Assembly (NCBI RefSeq): GCF_949628215.1 | Contig: NC_134276.1 | Span: 135,222,125-135,286,124, forward strand | Length of the DNA stretch: 64,000 nucleotides | From: Phalacrocorax aristotelis | Taxonomy: Eukaryota; Chordata; Aves; Suliformes; Phalacrocoracidae | Direction: 5' to 3' | Part shown: in pieces, positions 46,001-56,306 of the stretch | Layout: every line of letters begins with the position of its first letter | Numbering within the stretch: the stretch's first letter is position 1 | Notes under the pieces: generated by a model | The model's input: only the letters and a program-made list of their open reading frames with translations | Told to the model about the DNA's origin: nothing | Databases searched by the model: none | Program-made: the position numbers and the translations under genes

Positions 46001-49000
46001 CAAATGTGCAAGGTCTATAACACTTTTGCAGGCATGCAGAAGGTGCTAGACCATGTGGGAGGGCCTACTGTTTGCTGCTTAAAATCTGTTCACCTGATGT
46101 GTGACATTATCACACTGTACCTACAGAATGATGTAATTTTTTCCCTTACTTTTTGCACACCCAGAGTGTTGTCTGCTTTCACATAGCTAATTTTGGTTCT
46201 CAGGTATCATCTGGGTAGTTCAGAGGAAACCCAGGGAGGGGAGGGGGTGTTGCACAAGCATTAGAGTGCCTGTGACTCTTGTGTAAAGATTTGGAAATAG
46301 CACAGAGGATTTGAAGTTCAGTATTCATACATTGTTATTTTTAGATGTGTATCCTGACTTGTGCTTTCTGCATTGCAACTATCCAGAAGAGTTGCTTTGC
46401 AGTAGGTCCTTGCTGACAAGTGTTTTTCTGTTGGCTAATGGTAGAGACAATCCAGTATTTTGATTTCTTTACAGGTGACTCCCACTCACGCTGCCCTGAG
46501 CAGTGGATAGCCTACAGATGGAGCTGCTACACCTTCTCCAAGGAGAAGAAGGACTGGCACTCCAGCCAGAAATCCTGCTGGGCACAGGGAGCTGATCTCC
46601 TGGTGATCAGCGATACCAGTGAAATGGTAATGGCTTTCTTATTCTTTGAGGATCTTGTTCCATTTCCTTGAGATACCTCAGTGACTGACACCCAAGCAGT
46701 GCTGTCACTCTAGCAATATTTTGACTTTAAAGGAGAGGAAGGATTTATGACTGTGATGTTATAGTGCACTTCCAGTTTCAGTATGCACCTTGGCAGTTCC
46801 CAGCAGGCAAAGAAGCAAAGGGGAGAAGGGAGAGGTGAGGGTCACTGTCAGCTACTCAGAATCATCCTAGGAAGGATGTTGGGAGACAGTCTTCTCCAAT
46901 GCCTCTCTCCGCCTCCCCTCCTAGCCCCAACAAGGCTGAATGATTGCAGGAAAAGTCTGGCACTGTGCAGTCTCTGTACTCACTGCCTACAAACCAATAC
47001 ATCCCCACTCTTCAGAAGTGTTTCCTTTGCAAAAGTGATGCCTCTCCTCCCTGCAGCTGCTCCAGCTTCTCCTGCTCAGTGACCCTTGCCACTGCCTGTG
47101 TTCACACATGGGTATTTCTTTCTCAGTCTGTTTTCGATGCTTGCTTCCTCTCTCTGCCAAAAAACCTCAGTTGTGCTGCTGAAATCAGAAACCATCTGTT
47201 CCACTGCTCATTTTCCAGCAGGTGCTCACTGGGGGCAGGGTATGACCGCTAAAGAAATGGGTAGAGCTGATCACTAGGGAGGTGAGGCTTGTCTGCATAA
47301 GTAGAGCAGAAGTACTTGATCTGGTTTTGTGCAAGCCAGGGCATATTAGCTCAGGTCCGATGAACATGGACAGCTTCCAGTCCCTGGACAGAGGTTGCAT
47401 TGTATGATGTTCTGGGGGGGCTTACAAAGCCAAGTCTCTGCCCAACTGGGAATATGTACCATGCTGACTCATTTTCTCAGGCAAATCCTGATTCCTTGAG
47501 AAATACTCATCTTCCCCAGATTACCCATTTCTCTGAGTGAAGAAAGCCTCCCTGGTCTGGCTGCTTTCTTACTACTGCCTCTGCTGCCAGTGTGTTACCC
47601 ATTATCCCTGCTCAGACTTCCCCACATAAGCAAGACTTTCCTAGCTATCCATGCCCTGTGCTGCATGGGCTGTGGCTGTTCAAACTCCCTTTGCCGGAGA
47701 AGCACAGTCAACCTCCAAACCACCAGCTACACTCAGGAGTTCCTCAATCTACTGCTATTCCCACCACTTTACCAAGCTGGCTTTGTTACTGCTTCTGTGT
47801 GAAGAAGTCTGCTCTGAAGCTTTGTTTATGGCAGCAGGAGATAAGGATGGGGCCCATCCATACCAGTGAAAGGTTACTGTAGAGTTTCATTACAAATGTG
47901 GACAAGACAAACTTCTCTCTCTTGTCTTTGTCTTTTTTTTTCTTTTTTTGGGGGGGGGAGGGGGCAGGATGGCAAGGAGGAAAAGAATTTGCTTCAGGGC
48001 TGAGTTTCTGTGGCAGCCTTCACCTTTTAACAGTAAGCAAGAGTTAAAGGTTAGGCAAAAGGAAATGAACATTGAAAACATGTAGGAGGAAAGTTCTTAT
48101 AAAATTTAATGTGCTTTGGTCCTGGGCTCTTTACACAGATTTGTCAGTGCTTGCACTTCCTGCCCTGACCTGACTTTTACCTTTGATTGTTAATACTTTG
48201 TATTAGCTTGCTAGCTAGCTTCATGGTAGAGTATTAATATCAATACTAATAGCATACGTTCCTACATAAAGCTCTGTGTAGGGAACTCCAGGAGACAGAT
48301 GCAGTTGGTTCATCTATCTTGCCCTGAGAAATATCCTTTGGAGGATCTGCCCAGGACCCTTGAAAGCACACTTACTTCCTTGTGAGTGTACACATAGCTG
48401 TTATTCCAGGCATGATCTGCAGGGCTGGTCATCCTGATCAGAAGGTGTGGAGAAGCTGTATTGTCAGCCACTTATGGAACAGTCAGGCAAGGGGACGCAT
48501 CTTGCTCCCTGTTCTCTTTACTTATCCTTACCCCCATTTTCAGGCTGGCTGCTGTTAGTCTTTTTGTAATCTGTCACCATTTCTAGGACCTGTTCAAGAG
48601 TATTCAAACAGGGTGTTTCTGGATTGGACTGAGGAACAGCACAGGCTCTGGCTGGATTTGGGAAGATGGCTCTATATTCAGTGGCACCAAGTGAGTTTCA
48701 ATCTGCTTTACAAACAACAGTACTAATTCAGATCCCCTTGTGTTCCGTAACACCCACAGTTCTTGCAGCAGAGCTCAGGAGCCTTTTTCCTGGGCAGATT
48801 TTCTTCTTACTGTCACCTGTACAGCACTGAACTCAAAAGGGCCTACTTTCTACTGCCCTGCACCTTGTGAAGGCATGTACCTGGGAAAAGCAGGGTTAAT
48901 GTTAGCAACTCACTCTCTGCTTCCCTCCAGATACTCAGACCAAGGGTTATTTACCTCTTCTGCCCACACAGCTGCTCAGTCAGAAAAGCATATGGTCCAT

Positions 49001-49782
49001 TGTGGCTTTTCTGGGTTTAGTCACCTTGCAGCCATTCTGCCAAGTGCTGGTGTCACCGGGTGTGAGGACCCAGCCTTTTGCTGCTTTGCTGGTTCCAACC
49101 CAAGTCAGAACCTTAAATTTGGCTCAGTATTTACTTGGACAAAAGTCAGCATGCTACATGAGGGGAAAACATTGCGATTTGGTCCAGTAACTTTGCCTGG
49201 CCCTTTCCTTTTTATGGCAGTTAACACGCGGTGGTCTCTAACACCTCTCCAGCAAGGAAACTCGCCCAAGATCTCACTGTCAGTAGGTCAGTACTCTAAG
49301 CATTTGGCCTAGTTCCCTTCTTCAGTCCAGCTTACTGTGCTTGCAGGCTCCTTGGAGGTGATCATCTTTCCACGAAACTCTCAGCACTGCTGTTCTCATG
49401 CTGGGGAATATCACGGTCACTGCAGGACATTGTGTCTGTGTTTTGTTCGGATTTGGGTTCCACAATGGCAATATTATTTAGATGTGTAATCTCCAGGGAG
49501 ATAGGTATTTTGGTGTATGTTTTGTTTTGTAAGAGCTGCCCTTTGGAGGTTGGGTTCTTTCACTTCCTCTGGGCTCCACCTTCAAAATCAGATGTTTTTT
49601 TCTTTCTTGCCTCCAGGAGACGATCTCAGCATTTTCTGTCTGTCTTGCTTTTGTTCCGTGTCTCTTGCAGGGTCCTCTCTAACAGCCCAGTGCAACACTG
49701 TGTTGTCCTGATGAAAGATCACTTCCAGGCCTCCAGCTGTGAATACTCTGCTCCATGGATCTGTGAGAAATCTCTTAGATGA
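39982..49782 (+). CDS. KLRG1: KLRG1, inhibitory killer-cell lectin-like receptor (5 coding exons, 192 aa)
   Basis: Exons: 39,982-40,099; 45,619-45,711; 46,475-46,626; 48,587-48,690; 49,671-49,782. The 579 nt join in phase with GT-AG sites. It is a type II membrane protein. The cytosolic N-terminus has an ITIM, IIYTSV (Tyr19). One uncharged membrane helix (about 45-68) and a very short stalk follow, then a C-type lectin-like domain (77-192) with cysteines at 77, 88, 105, 131, 166, 179 and 187. KKDWHSSQ, LLVISDTSEM, CFWIGLRN, WEDGS and QASSC match human KLRG1 better than other KLR genes. The calcium-site WND is absent, as usual for NK receptors. Phosphorylated ITIMs recruit SHP phosphatases or SHIP; mammalian KLRG1 binds cadherins on NK and T cells. 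Its place between M6PR and A2M supports orthology. The exon 1 assignment rests on phase, donor and ITIM. Confidence 0.88.
40100..45618 (+). other. KLRG1: KLRG1 intron 1
   Basis: About 5.5 kb. I searched it by eye for a nearer first exon with an ITIM and a phase-1 donor and found none better than 39,982-40,099. A TTG microsatellite lies near 43,725-43,737 and a somewhat GC-rich patch at 45,220-45,480. No transposon was recognised. Confidence 0.6.
45619..45711 (+). CDS. KLRG1: KLRG1 exon 2: membrane helix, residues 40-70
   Basis: Acceptor TTTTACAG and donor ATGA|GTAAGT; 93 nt, phase 1 at both ends. It encodes PCLWPAVVLGLAIGFGILSI and the rest of the helix, with no charged residue inside the membrane, as expected for an inhibitory receptor. 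Confidence 0.9.
46475..46626 (+). CDS. KLRG1: KLRG1 exon 3: first part of lectin domain, residues 71-121
   Basis: Acceptor CTTTACAG and donor ATG|GTAATG; 152 nt, ends in phase 0. It encodes CPEQWIAYRWSCYTFS through LLVISDTSEM. Confidence 0.95.
47926..47966. repeat. Homopolymer cluster in KLRG1 intron 3
   Basis: A CT-rich tract leads into two T runs and then a run of nine G and further G-rich sequence. It is prone to slippage and possibly quadruplex-forming. The rest of intron 3 (46,627-48,586) and intron 4 (48,691-49,670) show no recognised element. Confidence 0.7.
48587..48690 (+). CDS. KLRG1: KLRG1 exon 4: WIGL segment, residues 122-155
   Basis: Acceptor ATTTCTAG and donor CCAA|GTGAGT; 104 nt, ends in phase 2. 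It encodes CFWIGLRNSTGSGWIWEDGS. NST is the one sequon in the lectin domain. Confidence 0.95.
49671..49782 (+). CDS. KLRG1: KLRG1 exon 5: end of lectin domain and stop, residues 156-192
   Basis: Acceptor CTCTTGCAG; TGA at 49,780-49,782. It encodes HCVVLMKDHFQASSCEYSA and PWICEKSLR. QASSC and the C-terminal cysteine pattern match human KLRG1. Confidence 0.95.
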
Positions 49783-50345
49783 ACCCCACGTGCATTTTCA
49801 TCTCGTAGGCATCTCGTCAGTGGTACAAGTGGATTATTGTCCTACAAACCAAAGCTCTATACAAGACCAAGGACTTGCCCTTTCCACAGCCTCACAAAGG
49901 TGTTTTGCAGGGACAGGTTTGTTGCCCAGGAGGGTGATTTATCCTCAGTAATAGCTCAGTCCACATCTGTTGGGTTACTGGTTTTTTTGTGACCACATGA
50001 GACCTGGGACATATTCCCTGCCCTCCCTAGTCTTTCCGTGTTTGTCCTATAAGGGCAAACAAAAGTTCTGTCACAACAAATGCTGGGTCTTCAGATCTCT
50101 GAGGGTAAGCTGGCCATTTTCCTCCATTCCTGAGCCTCAGATTGCATTTCCATTCCCTGCACCTCCATTGTCTGGTGCCAGCAGGACCGGGAAAACGAAG
50201 CCCACTGTTCACTGCCAGAAACAGATCCCAGTGGCAGGCTCTCTTTTTGCATCCCAGTGCTATGGGTGAGGGAGAAGGGGGTGAGGCGAGACTACAGCTT
50301 CTGTAAATCCAGCAGTGAAAATAAACCTCCAGTACTGCACTGGAC
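49783..50345 (+). other. KLRG1: KLRG1 3' UTR with poly(A) signal
   Basis: The first AATAAA after the stop codon is at 50,320-50,325, followed by GT-rich sequence (GAGTGTGTACC) about 25 bases on. This gives a 3' UTR of about 560 bases. Confidence 0.65.
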
Positions 50346-50839
50346 CACGAGTGTGTACCTATGTCATTACTTCTCTCTGTCGGAAGGAACGAGCTGCACG
50401 CTGTGTTTCACTGGCCAACTTCAACCTAGCTAGTCAAGAGGCTGGACTTCTGGAGCCAAAGGAATACAGTTAATTATGTTGACATTATTGGACAAACCAC
50501 GAATGTGTTTCCCTCTGCACCTCTGCAGTTTCGTACTGCAGAGAGAAGCAGTGGACAAATCCTTACTACAAGGAGCTTTCAGTTCAAATAGAGCAGAGAC
50601 AGGCTCAGAGTGTGAACAGCATAAAGCCACAGTGAACAGGAGGGGTGGGACAGTAGGTTTCATTTCCACACACCTGGAAAACTCTTTTTTCCACCCAGCA
50701 ATTTTGTTCCAACAAAGGAAGAGAAAATGTATTAATTTCCAGTTTAGCCTATTTATCCTCATATGTTTATGTCATATTCCAATTTAGTATTATCAGCAGG
50801 TTAATGGTAGATGTTCTGAGGTGTGTGTGTTTGTTCTGG
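50346..50839. other. Intergenic, nothing recognised
   Basis: Short stretch between the KLRG1 poly(A) site and a CR1 copy. A brief GT repeat lies at 50,820-50,830. Confidence 0.4.
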
Positions 50840-51310
50840 GAGAGACAGGGTGGAGAAATGGGCTGACAGGAACCTCCTGAAGTTGAACAAGGAGAAGGTC
50901 AAAGGCCAGCACCTGGGCAGGGACAACCCCATGCAGCAGTACATGCAGGGCATCACCCAGCTGGAAAGAAGCTTTGCAGAAAAGGCCCTAGTGTCCTGTG
51001 GAACACCAAGTTGACCATGAGCTAGCAACGTGCCCTCACTACAAAGGAGGCAAATGGCACCCTGGGCTGCATTAGACAGAGTATTGCCAGCAGGTTGAGG
51101 GAGGTGATCCTTCCCCTCTGCTCAGCACTGGTGAGGCCACACCTGGAGTACTGTGTCCGGTATAAAAGAACGTGGACATACTGGGGAGTCCAACGAAGGG
51201 TCACAAAGATGACGAAGACTGAAGCATCTCACATATGAGGAAAGGCTGAGAGAGCTGGGACAGTTTATCCTAAAGAAGAGAAGACTGAGAGGAGATCTTA
51301 TTAATGTATA
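50840..51310 (+). mobile_element. CR1 LINE fragment, plus orientation
   Basis: It contains diverged CR1 landmarks: AGTTGAACAAGGAGAAGGTC, ACTGGTGAGGCCACACCTGG and GAGAAGACTGAGAGGAGATC, in that order. It covers the end of ORF2 and the start of the 3' region, but stops before the CR1 3' end, so it is truncated at both sides. Confidence 0.8.
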
Positions 51311-51472
51311 TATAATATGTCTTATATATCATTGGCAGATGAAGACAAAATACAGACCATAGCATACTCAGCTAAGCAGATGTCTGCTGAGCCTCATATA
51401 GAGCTCACTGGTCTGAGGGACTTAAGGTGGGATGTTGCCAGCAAGGGTAGGTCTGCTTTTCAATGACTATGT

Positions 51473-51560
51473 ATCATGGTTTAACCCCAGCAGGCAGCTA
51501 AGCACCCCACCATGCCTGTAACAGTCAGAGCTGGGGAAACTGCAAGAAAACCACTGTATT
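51473..51560. mobile_element. Short fragment of an avian endogenous-retrovirus LTR
   Basis: It opens ATCATGGTTTAACCCCAGCA and continues GGCAGCTAAGCACC, a common avian LTR start. It resembles the start of the LTR at 22,976 (same motif order, diverged). Only about 90 bases are recognisable. It is a fossil. Confidence 0.5.
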
Positions 51561-52352
51561 TTAAGCAGTGTGCCAGGAGCTAAAACCCCTGAGTTTTCAT
51601 CTCAGGGTATCTGGGCTGCTTTGGGTGAGTCATTTTGTCTGTGCCAGAGTCCATTCAATATCAAAAGAAGATGGTGACACCGACTCCCAGAAAGTTGCCG
51701 GGCCCCATGAAATAATGCCGTAGCTTCTGCCTGCTTTGTCAAAATGGTGATAGCATCTAGAGAAGGAAACCTAGTGTTTACTTTACCGGAGAACCCTAAT
51801 GAAGAAACAGCTTCTCCTGTTATCATGATGCATGTAGGTGAGGTGAGCATGTCTCTGAGCTTGCCTAGTCTATCTGGTGAATAGTGCAACCGCTTTGCCT
51901 CCCCTAGGATTTTAGAGCGCAATGCGTGCTGTAATTATGCATTACTGATGAGCTCTTCAAGCACGGCCTCTCATCCTGAAGAGATGCTCTGGAAATGTAA
52001 AATAGATAAATACATTAGGTTGCCTCAAAAGTTGACTGTTCTTTGAAGGGAAAGGATTTTCAGCTGCAGATTTTACTTTTAACAAAGCACATGGCTCCTC
52101 TGTGGGTTCAAGTTTTCACAGTAGTAAAGGGATCTGAAGCAAGTATATCCATTTCCATGAAAAGCACTTGAACAAATATCTTTGGAAGAGCTTTTGATCT
52201 TCTCTCTAGAGCATGTTGATATAGTTGATTAATATATGCTAATTTTTTGGAAGTAAGTTCTTCTGGGATGAACTCTAAGCAGTGATGAATGAATAGTGGA
52301 GGAGCATGGCTAGCAGATCGAGGTAAGTTACAATCCTCATTCTCCATGGCAT
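51561..52352. other. Intergenic, nothing recognised
   Basis: No exon or element was identified. An open frame on the minus strand near 51,602-51,922 has no recognisable domain and looks random. Confidence 0.35.
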
Positions 52353-52875
52353 TTCTGAGGCTGCACCTGAACTGTGTCTGGTCTGCTGAGCCCCAGTTCA
52401 AGAGGAAATTGGAGTAACTGGAGAGGATTCAACCTGGACCAACTCCGACCAACTGGTCGGAGAATGTAGCATATGACGCACAGGGAGTGGCAGGGGCAGC
52501 TGGGCTTGTTTAGTCTGACCAAGAGGAGGTTGGAATGATTAAATAGGTGCCTACAGCTATTTAAAAGGCAGTTACAAGGATGTTGGAACACAACCTTTCT
52601 TGGTAGGGGCAGAAGATATAACAGAGTGCAATGCCTGCAACTGCAGCTTGGGGAGTTCAGACTGGACATGAGGAAAGACGTCTTCACCAGAGATGAGTGC
52701 AACACTGGATCAGATCACTGTAGAAATGGTAGGTTCTCCATCCTTGGAAGTTTTCAAGATTTGACTTGACAAAGTCATAGCTGATCTAGTGTTAGCCGCA
52801 GTCCTGCTTTAAGTGAAAGGATGGACTAGGTAACTTCCAGAGTGCCCTTCCATCCAGCACTTCTGTGGTGCTCTC
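52353..52875 (+). mobile_element. CR1 LINE 3' fragment, plus orientation (old)
   Basis: A degraded CR1 3' region. Recognisable parts are TTGTTTAGTCTGACCAAGAG, GACATGAGGAAAGACGTCTT, CCATCCTTGGAAGTTTTCAA and the near-terminal TTCCATCCAGCACTTCTGTG. It is more diverged than the copy at 53,580, so older. Confidence 0.8.
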
Positions 52876-53579
52876 AGTGAGTGCAGTGGGATTCTTGGTT
52901 CAGATACAGGATGCTTGATGCTCTTTTTGCACAACTGGGACTCCTGTCCCTTTGAGCTATGCCAAATGGCAGAACTTGAGATTCACTGAGAGAAATCCAG
53001 GAAAGATATCCCTAAAACACATTCTCCTCCTGCACAGGCCAACACCTTGCAGGAGTTTTCTTCAGGAGCTTAGAGCTAACCACTTAAAATCTAGTAACAA
53101 AGCTCTAGAAAGCCTGTTGGTCTTCTCAGTTGTACTCACAGCAGGTGGAGGTGGCAGGAGAGACAGGGAAAACTCATTGCCAGTGCCTTGTCTGTGCCAC
53201 CACCTACAAGCCAAACCACATGGGCCATGCAGAGAACCTTGAAATTAGGCTGCTGGGGCCCAAGTTGCTCTTGGGAATGGGATGGAGGCCAGGCAGCTTG
53301 AAGGCAGATTTTTAAAATCAGTTTGGTATCTGTACACGTTCATTAGTACCTACTGGGATCCCAAGCCTTTAAAATCTTGCCCCCTTCAACTGACTGAAAA
53401 CATTTCAGTTTTTGGCTACACAGCACATTTCTGACCAAGGTCCTAATGATGAGGAGCTGCTTGTGAGCGGTGTGGCTATTTGCCAAAAGAGTAGCCCTAG
53501 CTTCCTCTGCTGTATGCATTTCTGTACCTCTTTCTTGTAAGGTTTGTGTTCAATGAGTCTGGCTCCCGGCCTGTTAGAA
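52876..53579. other. Intergenic, nothing recognised
   Basis: No exon or transposon was recognised between two CR1 copies. Confidence 0.35.
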
Positions 53580-54736
53580 CCAATGTAAAGTGTCATCTAC
53601 CTGGACTTTAGTAAAGCCAGAGAAGCCTCCTAGAGAAGCTGGTAGCTCATGGCTTGGATAGGCATACTCTTTGCTGGGTAAAAAAACTGGCTGGATGGCC
53701 AAGCCCAGAGAGCTGAGGTCAACGGAGCTAAATCCAGCTGGTGGCTGGTCACGAGCAGGGTTCCCCAGTCTTGTCCGGGTTCCCCAGTCTGGGCCAGTCT
53801 TGTTTAATATCTTTATCAATGATGTGGATGAGGGGATTGAGTGCACCCTCAGTAAGTTTGCAGATGACAAGTTGGGTGGGAGTGTCATTCTGCTTGAAGG
53901 TAGGAAGGCTCTGCAGAGGGGTCTGGACAGACTGGATCAATAGGCCAAGGCCGACTGTATGAGGTTCAACAAGGCTAAGCACTGGGTCCTGCACTTTGGT
54001 CTCAAAAACCCCATGCAATGCTACGGGCTTGGGGAAGAGTAGCTGGGAAGCTGCTCGGTGGTGAAGGACCTGGGGTTGCTGTCTGACAGGCATCTGAACA
54101 TGAGCCAGCAGTGTGCCTAGGTGGCCAAGAAGGCCAACAGCATCCTGCCTTGTACCAGGAATAGTATGGCCAGCAGGAGCAGGGAAGTGATTGTGCCCCT
54201 GTACTTGGCACTGGTGAAGCCACACCTTGAATACTGTGTTCAGTTTCAGGCCCCTCAGTACAAGAAGGACACTGAGATGCTGGAGCGTGTCCAGAGAAGG
54301 GCAACGAAGCTGGTGAAGGGTCTGGAGAACAAGTCTTATGAGGAGAGGCTGAGGGAACCAGGGTTGTTTAGTCTGGAGAAGAGGAGGCTGAGGGGAGACC
54401 TTATTGCTCTCTACAACTGCCTGAAAGGAGGTTGTAGTGAGGTGGGTGTTGGTCCCTTCTCCCATGTCACTAGCGATAGAACGAGATGAAATGGCTTCAA
54501 GCTGCATCAGGGGAGGTTTAGATTGGCTATAGGAAAAATTTCTTTACTGAAAGAGTGGTCAGGCATTGGAACAGGCTGCCCAGAGAGGTGGTGGAGTCGC
54601 CATTCCTGGAGGTATTTAGAAGGTGTAGACGTGGCACTTTGGGACATGGTTTAGGACACAAGGTACTGTTGGGTTGATGGTTGGACTTGATGATCTTAGA
54701 GGTCTTTTCCAACTTTAATAATTCTATGATTCTATC
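53580..54736 (+). mobile_element. CR1 LINE, 5'-truncated, plus orientation (relatively young)
   Basis: About 1.15 kb. It starts inside the reverse-transcriptase domain (frame reading VIYLDFSKA), runs through the end of ORF2 (open frames reading [20 protein letters not shown] and [20 protein letters not shown]) and the 3' UTR. It ends in the CR1 3' repeat ATTCTATGATTCTAT at 54,736. Compared with the recalled consensus it lacks a short piece after SKA and has stops and shifts, so no protein is made. It is the best-preserved repeat in the window. Confidence 0.92.
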
Positions 54737-56100
54737 TTCAAAGAGGCTTTGACCATCCCACATAGAAATCCTCTTGTCTGACAGTGAGGCAAATCTTCCT
54801 GGGTTGCATGTCTTTTGGGCAGGTAGAGCAACTTGTAGACATCAGATGGGGAAGGCAGGGCAAAAGCCTGGGCTGGGTTTCTTTGTGCAGCCCCCGGTGA
54901 AACTGGATATGCACTACTACCCCTTCCTTTCCTATGCAGATCACTGCAGGGCAGAATGAGGTCTGTAATGAAGGTTTGTTATCTCATTGCACTTGGATTT
55001 CTTAACTCCAAAGTTCCTGAGCTCACCAAACTTCTGATGATGACAGTAAGAGAGGGGAAGGACAGGCAGATAATGGTTTTATCCTGCACCCTTTTTCATC
55101 TGAAAATTGTGCTTTACATCCCCTAACACAGATCTCCATTCTTTGGAGTTTGGGTTAGGACTATAAGCAAGACAGATATTCTACTGCCACTTGCAAGGGT
55201 AATAATTACCAGAGGTATTGATCCTCCTGCTGCAGACCAAGGTGACTACAGTACAGACAATGGTCAAAAGAAATTTCCCTTTATGATACAACATTGCCCA
55301 TCATGGGTTTTCATGTGACGAAACCAGGAAGGGCTCCATCAAACAGCAATAATTTGATCTAGGTGTGCCAATGACCTGACCTGGAACAAGAACCAGCACA
55401 GGCAAAGCAAGACCCAGGCCACATCTGCTCTGCTGTGTGAGGGCAGCTGCTGCTCTGGAGAACTGGTTAATGAGTTACATGCTGTTAATGGGTTGAACTT
55501 TTGGCAGCTTCCCATCATGTCACTGTCCCTGATTCTGTCAGGGTGAAGGTCAGATTGTCGTAGATGACTTGATTGTCCAGGCACTCTCTGGCCCCTTTTC
55601 CTGGCATTAGCTCTGGTGGAACCAGGAATGGAGAGTGTAAGAGAGCAGGGTGGGTGGAGGGGGAAGGTTTTCAGCATTTGCATTCCCTGTTTTCAGATCC
55701 TGCCTATGAGTGGGGGTTAGGCACACCCACACTCCTTTCCCAAACCCTAGCTCAATCTCCTGCTCCCAGTTTGAAGGAAATCAGAATGCTCCTGCTCCTC
55801 CACCAGTCTCTGTGGCCAGCGCCGTGGCCAGCTCCTTCCAGGGAGACCTGCCAGAAATGAAGGCCTTCCCCTTATCCTCTGCTGTTAGCCCTGCTTTTCT
55901 TTAGCTACCACCTTTCCTCAGTTGTCTGCTGCCCTGCCCCAAAAGAGGGACAGCTCTGGCCTGCTGGGCACCCTCCCCTCCCTCTTCCCCCCAGTGCCTG
56001 GCCTTCTGCCCAGACTCAGAGCTGCCAGTTCCAGCTCCTCCTTACTGTCGCTCCCAGATTCTGGATGGGCCCTGGCCCCTAGCCCTTATCTCCTCCAGCC
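54737..56100. other. Intergenic DNA upstream of A2M
   Basis: No exon was recognised. The last 400 bases (about 55,700-56,100) are C-rich and lead into the A2M promoter. Confidence 0.4.
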
Positions 56101-56107
56101 CCTGGAC

Positions 56108-56160
56108 TGTTTGCAGAGGAGGGTATAAAGGGGTTGACTCGGAGAGCCGAGGTGGAGTAC
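56108..56160 (+). promoter_or_regulatory. A2M: A2M core promoter with TATA box
   Basis: TATAAA lies at 56,124-56,129 (GGGTATAAAGGGG), putting the start site near 56,155, about 60 bases before the start codon. TGTTTGC at 56,108-56,114 matches a FOXA/HNF3-type site, which would fit liver expression known for A2M. Function is inferred from sequence only. Confidence 0.7.
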
Positions 56161-56217
56161 AAGCAGCACTGGACCAGGCTGGGTGTCTGCTTGACTCACC
56201 ACCTCCTGCTCTGCACC

Positions 56218-56306
56218 ATGGGGAAGGACGGGCTGCTCATGAAACCAAACATCTTCCTCCTTCTCCTCTTCTTCCTTCCTGGAGACACCTCGCCCACCAC
56301 AGAGCC
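56218..56306 (+). CDS. A2M: A2M exon 1: signal peptide, residues 1-29
   Basis: Start CACCATGG is a near-ideal Kozak context; donor AGCC|GTAAGC; ends in phase 2. A second Met at residue 8 could also start a leader, but the first matches human A2M (MGK..LL). Confidence 0.92.

Noticed and set aside
53749-54507. 252-codon minus-strand open frame
   Set aside because: It is antisense to the CR1 ORF2 remnant and has no recognisable protein.
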